Shown here: positions 23,732-33,165 of the stretch, one piece after another
Numbering within the stretch: the stretch's first letter is position 1
Layout: the number at the start of each line of letters is the position of its first letter
NCBI GenBank assembly: GCA_001695595.3
Contig: MBPM02000020.1
Coordinates: forward strand, 434,001-498,000
Reading direction: 5' to 3'
Source: Plasmopara viticola
Lineage: Eukaryota; Oomycota; Peronosporomycetes; Peronosporales; Peronosporaceae
DNA length: 64,000 nucleotides
Position numbers and translations under genes: made by a program
The notes under the pieces: model-generated
The model's input: the letters and a program-made list of their open reading frames with translations, nothing else
Told to the model about the DNA's origin: nothing
Database searches by the model: none

Positions 23732-24885
23732 CGCTGTATAAAAATACGATTTTGCTTGCCGAAAGTTCTTAGTATAGCACACAAGTCAAACACAAAGGCA
23801 GAACGAATGAATAATTTCATTTTGAACATGGAGCCCGAAACCAGAAATTGCTACAATCGTGCCTAAACACAGCTCTGGTGCAGTCATTAGCAAATGTTTC
23901 TATATGAAGAAGCCGGTCACTCTTTGCTGTCTCGCTTACTGCATCTACTTAGATATTGCTTCAACTTCCAGCGAGCTTGCACGTCCCTAAGTGGCCGCAG
24001 TATCGTGGAGATCAACATAAAGCAATGCCGCAAGTTCAACAAAGCACTCGAAGCTTGCTACGAGTACTAAATATGACTCTTTATATATAATGGCTGTTGT
24101 AAGGAGCAAACTCCCACCGAAACTCGTACTTAAAGACAGCCACGCGTGTACCGCGTAAGTACAGCGCAAGTGCACTGACATCGTTCTAACAAACATTTAT
24201 CCTAATCTCGTCTTTATGCACAATCCCAACGGCAGCAGCTAAAAGCTAAGCGCACTTCGTCGAACAAAATCTTGCAGTTACTTTGAATGTCTTTTGGAAG
24301 CACGAGCCAATAGACTGTCTGTCGTGGCATCAGACTAATCGACAAGATTTTCTTTAGTCGGTACATGTACATAAGTGAATGTCGCTACGCTGAGGGAGTA
24401 TTCATACATTGTAAATGTGCAGATGCGCTATAGGTCTATGTTTCTAACCGACATGGCTTTTAGCGATATGCGAAGCTAGGAACGTCTCCATTACAGCAGC
24501 AACTCATCATAAACGTATACATATGTACAAATTTGTCTTCACAAATTTTGCAATGTGGTTCAATTTGCGAGCAAGTTTTTGTATTACTCGATATGGTATG
24601 TATCTTAGCCCGATTACACCCGATCTCTCGTTTAATCATATATTTGTTTTGCCTTCACATTCCATTTGACCTAGCGCCCTCCTTTTTTTTCGCATCACCC
24701 GTCGCTTACTCCCTTCTGGGTTTTTCTCTCTCAGGTTGCACTTTGATGTTTTTAAGCCTAAACCTAAACGTTAAACTTAAATTTATTATCAACAATGTGT
24801 GTTGTGGTTGCGTTGCGCAGACACGTAATGTTGTGCGTACATTCATTGTTTAGGGGGAGAAAAAACGAGCTTCAAGAAAGAACCT
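23732..24885. other. Intergenic region and CAP promoter
   Basis: No gene is recognised. The last 250 bases before the CAP start are pyrimidine-rich (24680-24735) and run into a purine-rich leader (GGGGGAGAAAAAACGAGC) just before the ATG. This fits a promoter and 5' leader, though I cannot place the transcription start. Confidence 0.4.
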
Positions 24886-26262
24886 ATGAGTGACGCCGTT
24901 AAGCCGCTGCAAGACCTGCTGGAAGCATTTGGTGAACGTTTAGCCCGTGTCGAGGCACAGGTTGGCGTACCTGATGATTCTGCTACCGCTCCATCAATCG
25001 CCCCTACCGAGCTGTCACCCCAGCTCGTGGCCTACGACGAGTATGTGGCCAAGTATCTTCCGCCTTTTGTAAAGGTGGCCAGCAAACTTGGTGAAGATAC
25101 GAAGAGACTTGGTGAGGTGACGGAAAAGGCATTTGATTCTCAACGCGCTTACCTTCTTATGGCAAGTCAGTGCAAGAAACCAGCCGCACTTAATCCAGAA
25201 CACCTTAAAGATTTACAGACTTGTATTAAGGAGATCAATGCTTTGCGTGACAACCGCAGTGAGTTTGCCAACCACCAGAACATGGTGAACGAGGGTATTC
25301 AAGCTCTTGGATGGCTTTGCGTTGAGCCCGCGCCTAAGCCATTCATTGAGTCATACGTGGGTGGCTCAGACTTTTGGGGTAACAAAATTCGCGTGCAGTT
25401 CAAGACGTCCAACTCGGACCAAATCACCTTTGTCACGGCCTTTAAAACCTTACTGACTGAGCTTATGGTATATGTCAAGGCGCATCACACGACAGGCGTT
25501 GCGTGGAACCCCAAGGGCGGCGACGTAGCTAAGTACAAGCCAGGTGTGGTCTTGCGTGCTACCGGTGGTGCAGCCGATCCTGCTGCTGGTGGTATTGCTA
25601 ACGTATTTGCTGGCATCAAGTCCATCGATCAGAGCAGTGGCAAGACCGCCGGACTTAACAAGGTTACAAAGGACATGCAAACCTGGCGTAAAGATTATAA
25701 GTCTGACGGCGCAGCATTGACGCCTGCTGCTCCCGCTGTCTTCAAAAAGCCGGTCGCACCCGTTAAAATGGCTAAGCCTTCCGTATGTGAAGAACGCAAC
25801 GGAAACTGGCAGATTGAGTATCAGACGGGCCCCGAGCCTCTCACTGTTAATGGTATCAACATGAAGCAGCAGGTATATATTTTTGGCTGTGAGAGTGCCA
25901 CTATATTGTTAGAGGGCAAGGCAAAAAACATTGTGCTCGACTCGTGCAAGAAGACTAAGCTTATTTTCGATAATGCTGTGTCGAGCATCGAAATTGTAAA
26001 CTGCAAGGGCGTACAGGTGCAGTGCAAGGGTGTCGTTCCATCCGTGGCCATCGACAAGACGGATGGCTGCCTCGTGTACATATCGTGGGAGGGGCGCGAA
26101 GTGCAGTTTGTCACGTCAAAGAGCTCTGAGATGAATGTGGCGTTTCCCAAGGGTGCGGGTTGCGATGATTACGTGGAAAAACCGATCCCGGAGCAATTTG
26201 TGCACAAGATTATGGATGATTTGACTATCTCGTCGGACGTGTCAGACCTGTATTCACACTAA
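24886..26262 (+). CDS. CAP: Adenylyl cyclase-associated protein (CAP / Srv2)
   Basis: Actin-regulating protein of 458 residues that, with cofilin, drives actin turnover by binding G-actin and recharging it. The N-terminus (LQDLLEAFGERLARVEAQVG) matches the oligomerising helix. The helical folded domain follows (YDEYVAKYLPPFVKVASKL), ending with WNPKGGDVAKYK. A short proline-rich linker (about 285-300, APAVFKKPVAPVKMAKP) replaces the longer polyproline of animal and yeast proteins. The C-terminal beta-helix (CARP) domain spans about 304-440, with WQIEYQTG, the CKKTKLIFDNAVSSIEIVNC coil repeats and PIPEQF. It is intronless, and the ATG follows a purine-rich leader. Length is near the family norm of 450-550. 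It lies 183 bp before the CFAP119-like gene on the same strand. Confidence 0.96.
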   Translation: MSDAVKPLQDLLEAFGERLARVEAQVGVPDDSATAPSIAPTELSPQLVAYDEYVAKYLPPFVKVASKLGEDTKRLGEVTEKAFDSQRAYLLMASQCKKPAALNPEHLKDLQTCIKEINALRDNRSEFANHQNMVNEGIQALGWLCVEPAPKPFIESYVGGSDFWGNKIRVQFKTSNSDQITFVTAFKTLLTELMVYVKAHHTTGVAWNPKGGDVAKYKPGVVLRATGGAADPAAGGIANVFAGIKSIDQSSGKTAGLNKVTKDMQTWRKDYKSDGAALTPAAPAVFKKPVAPVKMAKPSVCEERNGNWQIEYQTGPEPLTVNGINMKQQVYIFGCESATILLEGKAKNIVLDSCKKTKLIFDNAVSSIEIVNCKGVQVQCKGVVPSVAIDKTDGCLVYISWEGREVQFVTSKSSEMNVAFPKGAGCDDYVEKPIPEQFVHKIMDDLTISSDVSDLYSH

Positions 26263-26445
26263 ATTTTGCTACACTACCGCACAGCGAATTTAGCTCGCGA
26301 TTTCTTGAGAAAAAATAATATGGGTCCCTTCCTTTATATGTACTTTTTGCTGTACGCCTTTAACCTGTTCCGATTAATTTTGTCTATGAAAGGTCGGGCG
26401 AGACAATAGTGTGATACTTGCTCTTTGTGCTCGTGTAGGGGGAAA

Positions 26446-27174
26446 ATGGTGAAAGCAGCAGGAACATTGATGCCACCCTTACCCATCGCGATCGAAGAAA
26501 AGATCTGCTTAGCCGAAGAAACATCTCGTGCTAGAACGCTCATTTCGCTGGAGCAATTAGAGCAATTTTACACAGCAGAGTTGGCGGTCGATCGTGTCGA
26601 GTGCTTACAAAGCGCGTTAAAAGCACAACACAATTCTTTTAATCCGCGCACTAGCGCGTGGGTGGATTTTTGCTTTGGCGTGCTCACCTTCGCCCGAGAC
26701 GAAGCGCACTTGTCTCCTGAAAAGACTCTAATGCTTCTCACGCTTGCCCACGAGGTGTACGAATTCGCGACGCAGCCTCTATCGAATGCAACAGGCTCAG
26801 TGGTGAGTGAGAGTGTTAATTCAAAGCCAGCATTCACAGAAGAGAAGGTCGGGCTACAAGGAAATGCAGAGACCGGAAAGGTGATTTGTCTCGAGTATCC
26901 ATCGATGGAAGCTGTTTACGAGCAGTTCCACGAAAAAGTTCGGCAAGTCAGTGGCGTGTTGGAAGTGGATAATGGAAAAGCTTTGTTTTCGACACCTTTG
27001 GTGATTACAGAAGTGGCACAAATTGTGGCATTTTTCACTTCTACGTTTTTTCGGCACTTGCGGGCATACCAGTATTTAAACCGAGTTCCGTGTCAGAGTG
27101 TTGTGCGCGAGTGTTCGCTGCCAACCGAGACTCCACTCCCTCCACCACCTCTTGCCGATGCCATTCTGCAATAA
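26446..27174 (+). CDS. CFAP119 (CCDC189)-like cilia/flagella-associated protein
   Basis: A 242-residue protein from the ATG at 26446; the frame continues upstream only from non-ATG codons. It resembles CFAP119/CCDC189, an axonemal protein family. SAWVDFCFGVLTFARDEAHL followed by SPEKTLMLLTLAHEVYE matches the family's 'LYFHTLRFCRE.GFS.EQTSALL.I...' helix. The later FSTPLVITEVAQIVAFFTST followed by FFRHLRAYQYL matches 'FSI.LFS.EQ......Y...TYFRH..LYKYV', its most conserved block. The C-terminus is proline-rich (PTETPLPPPPLADA). The identification comes from pattern memory without a search. If right, it acts in flagellar motility, which in oomycetes means zoospores. Confidence 0.62.
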   Translation: MVKAAGTLMPPLPIAIEEKICLAEETSRARTLISLEQLEQFYTAELAVDRVECLQSALKAQHNSFNPRTSAWVDFCFGVLTFARDEAHLSPEKTLMLLTLAHEVYEFATQPLSNATGSVVSESVNSKPAFTEEKVGLQGNAETGKVICLEYPSMEAVYEQFHEKVRQVSGVLEVDNGKALFSTPLVITEVAQIVAFFTSTFFRHLRAYQYLNRVPCQSVVRECSLPTETPLPPPPLADAILQ

Positions 27175-27576
27175 ATCCACAATCGATTAGTTGGTCTGGA
27201 GTCGGGACCGAAGCATACGATTTGCTTAAATAATGCGAATACACGCGCGTAGCGGCTTTTCAAAGTTTATATGATAAACATGGGAATGCGGCGATTATGT
27301 TGACGTTATGTACGTGACAACAAGGTCTTGAAATGCAATGCACAAGAGAAATGTTTAAATTTGCTGTCATTTGGGGCCTTCGTGGCTACTTTACTTGCCT
27401 TTAATCATGCTGTCATGTTCGGGCTGACGCAGTCACTACTGTCTTGAGTTACTTGGCTGCGTCAAGCTTTTTGTATACGCACGCACCTTGCCATGACTAG
27501 GTACGTTACAGTATGGAAAGTGCATGCTCTGCTTGTTTCGCCGCTGACTTCATCGTCTTGACAATCGTGGCGTCTC
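27175..27576. other. Convergent intergenic region
   Basis: A 402-bp gap between the stops of the CFAP119-like gene (+) and the cNMP/carrier-like gene (-). It should contain both 3' ends. Nothing else is seen. Confidence 0.5.
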
Positions 27577-28800
27577 TTAAGCCAACACGTAGCCCGTGAT
27601 CGTGTTAAAGTCGATATCCTTTAGAGAGTTAATGGTGCCGTTTAAAATAGTGAACGAGCCCACGATCTGCGAAGTGCGCACCGTCAAGCCCTTGGGAAAA
27701 AGGAGCGCCAGTGCAGTGGCCACAATGTACCGCTGACGAGGAGACACTGTGGTGGGCACACGCACTTCTGCGCGCCGGATGAAGTCGTTCATATGCTCGC
27801 CATAGCTCTTTTGCGGATGCATGAGCTTCATCGTGGACAGATTGTGCGGCACGTGCGACAAATAGCCAGATACGACACCAGCCGCCATGCTTCCAATGGC
27901 ATTGTTTAAAGCGGGGCTTGTGGTCACGGATAGACGCTCCTCAAAGTAATCCGACAACTGATTCAAACCAACACCAAAAATCACCTCACGCAGCATACGT
28001 GGAGCCGTACCGCGGATCCAACGCGTAGCTAACGACTCTGGGTTCATGTGACCAGCGTTAAAAGCTTCAAGCATACTACTTACAGGCGTCATGATGACAC
28101 CGGGTGCCACAGCTTCCGCTAGACGCACCAATAGCGGGTACACGTACTGTTCGGCGTCAACATTTTTCTCCAACAGGTGACGAATGCCTTTAAACCCATT
28201 AATGTATACTATACGCGTAGGAATCTGCAGGTGCATCTCTGGGAAAAATTTTGCGACGGGTTGGCCAGTTAGGCGAGCGTTCAATAATGAGTTCATACCA
28301 CTACGGTAAAATGACTCGATGGAGGCAGCCACGGATGTGGCGAAGTACGGCGTAGGCTTCGCGTGCTGCTCAAACAGCGGCGTCTGCAGCAACGAGGCCT
28401 GCCGCCGAATCTCTTTGCTCAAGCTGTGCATAATCTCACGCGAGGCGGTTCTGTCATCAAGAACCTCATCCAGCGCAGTACTCTGCAGTGAGAATCCCGA
28501 CACAGGCGTGAGGCAGCGCACCGTCACGGCCGCGGGATCCTGCACGAGTGCATGATTACTGCTCACTGCTCCGCTAGTCATCACGCCGAGCATATGTTCT
28601 TGGCCCTCAATAACCTTGGTGCTTTCTACGCTCCCATGCTTAAGCAATAGCATCTCACTCTGTGTCTCGCCCTGGCGGTATATGACGGCGTTCTTGGGAT
28701 ACGTCACAGCCTTGGCGCGCGAGCATATCTTGCGTAGCGTTGGCTCCGAGCACAGTGAGAACATGCCCGAGTTTGCAGCGGCTTGCGTGCAGTCGTCCAT
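27577..28800 (-). CDS. Degenerate cyclic-nucleotide-binding domain fused to mitochondrial-carrier-like domain
   Basis: A 407-residue intronless protein from the ATG at 28800. Residues about 20-135 look like a cyclic-nucleotide-binding fold: RAKAVTYPKNAVIYRQGE, then LLLKHGSVES, then a beta strand into SNHALVQDPAAVTVRC. The phosphate-binding cassette normally reads FGE(L/I)AL...PRAA(T/S). Here the Gly-Glu is replaced and the arginine is missing, so nucleotide binding is doubtful. Residues about 150-400 resemble three worn SLC25 carrier repeats: APGVIMTPVSSMLEAF then RGTAPRMLREVIFGVGLNQL; IGSMAAGVVSGYLSHVPHN; and a final LLFPKGLTVRTSQIVGSF. The P-x-[D/E]-x-x-[K/R] signatures are degraded. A mitochondrial membrane location is inferred. 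The alternative is a carrier-fold protein with no transport activity. Confidence 0.78.
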   Translation of the reverse strand: MDDCTQAAANSGMFSLCSEPTLRKICSRAKAVTYPKNAVIYRQGETQSEMLLLKHGSVESTKVIEGQEHMLGVMTSGAVSSNHALVQDPAAVTVRCLTPVSGFSLQSTALDEVLDDRTASREIMHSLSKEIRRQASLLQTPLFEQHAKPTPYFATSVAASIESFYRSGMNSLLNARLTGQPVAKFFPEMHLQIPTRIVYINGFKGIRHLLEKNVDAEQYVYPLLVRLAEAVAPGVIMTPVSSMLEAFNAGHMNPESLATRWIRGTAPRMLREVIFGVGLNQLSDYFEERLSVTTSPALNNAIGSMAAGVVSGYLSHVPHNLSTMKLMHPQKSYGEHMNDFIRRAEVRVPTTVSPRQRYIVATALALLFPKGLTVRTSQIVGSFTILNGTINSLKDIDFNTITGYVLA

Positions 28801-31800
28801 GATGGCAATGATGAATGTGTGAGGATTAGTTTGTATGCGTGACAAAGAGCGGGTTGCGGCGATCGTCAGATCTGAAGCTAAAGCGACAATGACTCGATAC
28901 GTGTGTGACGAAAATGTTTACGAATGTTCAATGAGGCCACGCAATAAATTAGCGTACGCTCACCTACGATTTTATTTACCCATTGCTTTTTTAGTATCAA
29001 CCCCTTTTGTATACTTTCTGATGCTGATCAATCGGACACCATTTATTTGGAACGCTCTCCTATTTCACAAAAGATAAAACAGTGATTTGCATGCCATAGG
29101 ATAGGTCCAAGAGCACAGCACCACGCTATATGGTAGATCCACTCAATCCGTTGCAAGAGCGGTGAGCTCAAACAGGAATACTACACAAAGACTTCGTGAC
29201 ATTTATAATTGGATAAGCAGACGTAATCCGCTCAATGTGATCTTGCACAGCGACACACGTGAAGGTTTGGACGACTTCGTGTGGGCAAAAGAAAATTAAC
29301 AGCTTTCAAAATGAGCGTGTTCGAGAAGTGCCTTATCGCAGATCAAAAACGATCCAGCTAGCCTTTAGATGTGGTCCGTCTCGTGCAAAATATCTTAAAA
29401 AGCTTAATATAAGCGTGTTTTTTCCTCGGGGATGACATGAATTTAAGTGTCGGGGCTACCCGCACAAGCACATAGGTCACACCCACCGGATGCCTAGTGC
29501 CAAGAGTAGTGTGTAGGATCCCTTACTATGTTTTGCACGACTAATTAGTAGATGTAATGTCCACTCTCGACAGCACATTGGTGCATCTTCATTTAGGTAA
29601 GATTGAAAAGCTTTCGCAAAATATGCGGTGCTCTAAAATTGCCGCTCGTTGAGGTAGTTCAATTCTATAGGGGCTCTTGGAGGTGCTTGCTAAGCTGGTT
29701 GGTCCATCTTGTCAAGACGTAGAATGGATGATTTGCGCTGTGTAAAACTTTGCAGACGGCGCATCGCGTACAAAACTAATAAGAATGGCTATTGTGTACA
29801 TGACTTTTTACCCGTTAATTAACAGCTCCAATAGTGCACAAACCTGTTATAGAAAATCACATCGTTCGGTTTCAAAGTTCTTCGCCACATGTTCACCGGC
29901 TGCATGTGTAGCATGCTACACATTGTCGCAAATACTTAATCCTAGATCATTCTTCTTTTATAAGCGAATCACGGTAATCTTTGTCAAAGGATTGAATATT
30001 TGAAAGTCTCATCTGGAGTGAGTGCAAATCGAGCTTTAATTGACAGACACGCGTAATGCATAACACTTTATCGACACATCAGCCCGATCACCTCTCCGAA
30101 TTTGTACCCTACTTATCTGACTTGTAGATCACAAACGATCTTATTTTACAATGGATTTCATACATACAGCGTAGCTGCGTAGCCGATCAATTTTCACGTA
30201 GCCAGTCAGTATTCGTGAAGCCCGTCAGATCGTGCAGTCTTGCGCTCGAAATATTAAAGACGCTGAAGAAGATCTGGTCATTTGCACGGCCATTAATATC
30301 TACTAAGGTAACACTTCATGAGAACGATGGGCTGACTTCTGACCACGTTCCACCTAGTTATTATAGTAATAACACACCGGCTAATTCTTTTTGTCCATTT
30401 TACTTGTAGCCAATCAATCGACTACCGATTATTCAAGCTAATTCTCTTTGTATCACACCCCATCCATCAAACCAAAAGTAGGTTTTGATAAGTACTTAAT
30501 ATCAAGCGTTTTTAAGTGCACGTCATTAACGTTCGTTATGCTCTGGATCATCACGGCATAGTATCAGCGAGTCTATTAAGGTAGATCGCATCGGTCGGAC
30601 TAAATGGAGATTCACTCCGCTGAAATGTAGACAAATGTCCTCGATTTACAACATGGCATAAGGCTTTAAAAAGTTTTGAACCGGAAAACGCGACAAACGT
30701 TCCGAGTGGTAGCTTACAGGCGAACCTTCTTTTCACTAGCAATCAGAGCACGGTACATTTTACTCAGAGAATGAAAGCAGTGTTTGATCCACAGAAGTCT
30801 GAGGAGCCGTGTAGGGTCGGATTTGAGGGGCAGATAGCAAAAGTATGTGCGGCTGAACATGACCAAGGAAGCCTCGAGCTCTAGCAAAAGTCTACCTTCG
30901 ATTTCCCAAAATAAGAAGGCTTTTTTTTGGAATATGATCGATCTTTTGCAAGCCAGCCTCGCCTCTGTATGTGATTATTGTTCGCTGGGCTGGTGTGGCT
31001 ATCAGCTTGAATGTAGCGCAAATTAGGGTCAATTAATAATTTGGATCGAGTGCGGATTGCGGATCGCTGTCTGCCTGACTCCAAGGCTTTAAAATTGCTT
31101 TGATGCTAGGCCTTGTACACTTCAAAATTTGAGCTGACTTTTTTATCAGTCAATACGGGATAAATGTTCTACAATACCTCATTAGTATAGTAATTTACAT
31201 TAATATGTATTTGGCAGTGACTACATAACCACGTACTGCCTTTATGTTAGTTCGTAAGTACTAAAACCTTCTTGGTGGTTCTTAAAACATCACGTGACTT
31301 ATGTTACACATGATAATTTTGCCACCAATTCGCGTGACATACACTAGGTACCTACACTCTCCCCATCAAACTTTGATTCCATACAAGCCCTAACATCTCT
31401 TTCAGAAACTTTATGTCTATCACTTTCCGTTGATTATAGACATTACCTCTGTGACTTGTATCGCTTCTCGGAAGCCCGCACAACGAGCTCAATGAGCCTT
31501 ATAAGTCTATATGAGGCACAGATCCAGACCGGTCGAGTATTTTTTTGTCCGCACGTAGTGCGTCGTCGACCTAATCTTAAAAGACATGCTAGTTTATTGT
31601 TGCGGTGCCACCTATGAATTAAGTGCAAAAAAAGAAAAAAATTTAATGGATTGACCCGCGCGGAACGTGGTGACGTTGTGCGCAAAATAATTGTCTGAGT
31701 GATCGATTGTAAAGGCCGCATCCACGAATGAACATAAGCACAATGGTTGACATTAGCATTTGATCTTCTGGCTATTGTAATCAAGAAGCGCTTAATTAGT

Positions 31801-32583
31801 TCTTGCGACCCCAGCCTCGAGATCAAGTTGATGCGCGGAAATATTTATTGCAAAGCATATGAGCGGATAGTGCTTCAGCAATATGCACCGGATCAGATGA
31901 GGACCTGGTCGATGCAAAATTAATATATGTCAGAACGGAGTGGGTACAGATTGCCATCAGATTAGCGAGTACAACAACACAACAGCAAATTCGATCAACA
32001 TTGACGTCAAAAGTGGACAGTAAATTTCTGGTTGCTATTAAGCTGCTATTGGATTTTATGAGCTCGAAAAGTGAGAACCGGCTGTGCATGTAGCTGCGGC
32101 GAATAAATTTCAGCCTCCTCCGCAAGATGTTTAGAAGTAGCACAGAATAATGCAATGCAATCGAATCAATCGAAATAGATCAAGTGTTTTGCGCCCAAAA
32201 GCGGGTTTTCAAAGCTGCACGCTGAATGCGAATGAAAAGTGGCTTTATAGCAAGTACGCAAATGACTACTAGGAAGACAAGGGCAATCTATTATTCTAGT
32301 GTCCACACACGGAGAAACAAATGACGAGTGTGATCTGACCACAAAACCTTTGCTGCCTGAGAGCCTGCGCCAAGACAATTTTTGTCGTTACAATTTAAGC
32401 TTGGGGGGATGTCATGGAAAAATCGGACGTACTTACTAGCGCGTCAGGGCGCAATTTGACTAAGTCTGCTAGTTCAGAAGTGTACAGCGGTATGTGTTAC
32501 AATTTGTCGATGGTAAAACAGAATACGTGTAATTAGTGATCGAAATAGGTCATCAATTACAATCCAAGCGTCGTGCACTTTTC
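28801..32583. other. Intergenic DNA, no gene recognised
   Basis: 3.8 kb of AT-rich DNA with scattered short frames. An 80-codon frame from an ATG at 28835 has one hydrophobic segment, but it starts only 35 bp from the opposing gene and has no family resemblance. Frames of 110-127 codons on the - strand at 31443-32155 show no recognisable motif. Confidence 0.4.
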
Positions 32584-32824
32584 GATTCAATGCGATGGAC
32601 CATATCCCGTCTTGTCTAAATGTCAGATGGGACCGACCCTGTGGCTCGAGCGGTTAGCCGTTCGACCCAGGACCGGGAGGTACCTGTTCGATTACCATAG
32701 GATTCAAATAAAGGCAGCCGGGGAGAGGTCACTAAGTGGACGAGCCATCACACCCGCCCTACTATCTTGCGCCCGATTGGGCAACAAAAGATTTGGGTGG
32801 AAGACGCCCAATTCTTTTATTACG
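32584..32824 (+). repeat. tRNA-derived SINE-like element, copy B (truncated, tandem)
   Basis: The + strand carries a polymerase III type box A, TGGCTCGAGCGG (32642-32653), and a box B, TGTTCGATTACC (about 32685-32696), at tRNA-like spacing. A non-tRNA body with ACTAAGTGGACGAGCCATC and TTGCGCCCGATTGGGC follows. The same leading block (GATTCAAT..GATGGACC, CATATCCCGTCTTGTCTAA) opens both this unit and the next one 241 bp later, so copies B and C form a head-to-tail dimer, with B lacking the 3' end seen in A and C. Confidence 0.65.
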
Positions 32825-33165
32825 GATTCAATAAGATGGACCATATCCCGTCTTGTCTAAATGTCAGCTTGATCGACCCTGTGGCTCGAGCAATTAGCCG
32901 TTTGACTAAGGACCGGAAGGTGTCTGGTTCGATACCCATAGGATCGGAATTAAGGCAGCTGGAGATAGGTCACTAAAAAGGACGAGCCATCGCACCCGCC
33001 CTACTAACTCGCGCCCGATTGGGTGATAAAAGATTTGGGTGGGGGACGCCTAGATCTTTTTGGTACGGAACCCGGCACCAATATGGGTCGTATTGCTGCC
33101 AGCATTCCCGATAGAGACAGCTTAGTCCTAACGCATGGGTTCCGGTAGCTTAGATCTTTAAATGT
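32825..33165 (+). repeat. tRNA-derived SINE-like element, copy C
   Basis: Full-length partner of copy B. Box A is at 32882-32893 (TGGCTCGAGCAA) and box B at 32926-32936 (GGTTCGATACC, matching the tRNA consensus GGTTCGANNCC). It shares the 3' part with copy A: AGCATTCCCGATAGAGACA and GGTTCCGGTAGCTTAGATC. No open frame of interest. Confidence 0.68.

Noticed and set aside
24533..24853. 106-codon hydrophobic frame just upstream of CAP
   Set aside because: It overlaps the pyrimidine-rich CAP promoter, which translates into hydrophobic residues by chance.
28835..29077. 80-codon frame with one hydrophobic segment, divergent from the carrier-like gene
   Set aside because: Starts 35 bp from the opposing start codon, leaving almost no promoter space, and resembles no family I know.
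32640..32940. True tRNA genes
   Set aside because: Box A and box B are present but no acceptor stem or anticodon arm can be paired, and the copies continue into a shared non-tRNA body; SINE origin fits better.
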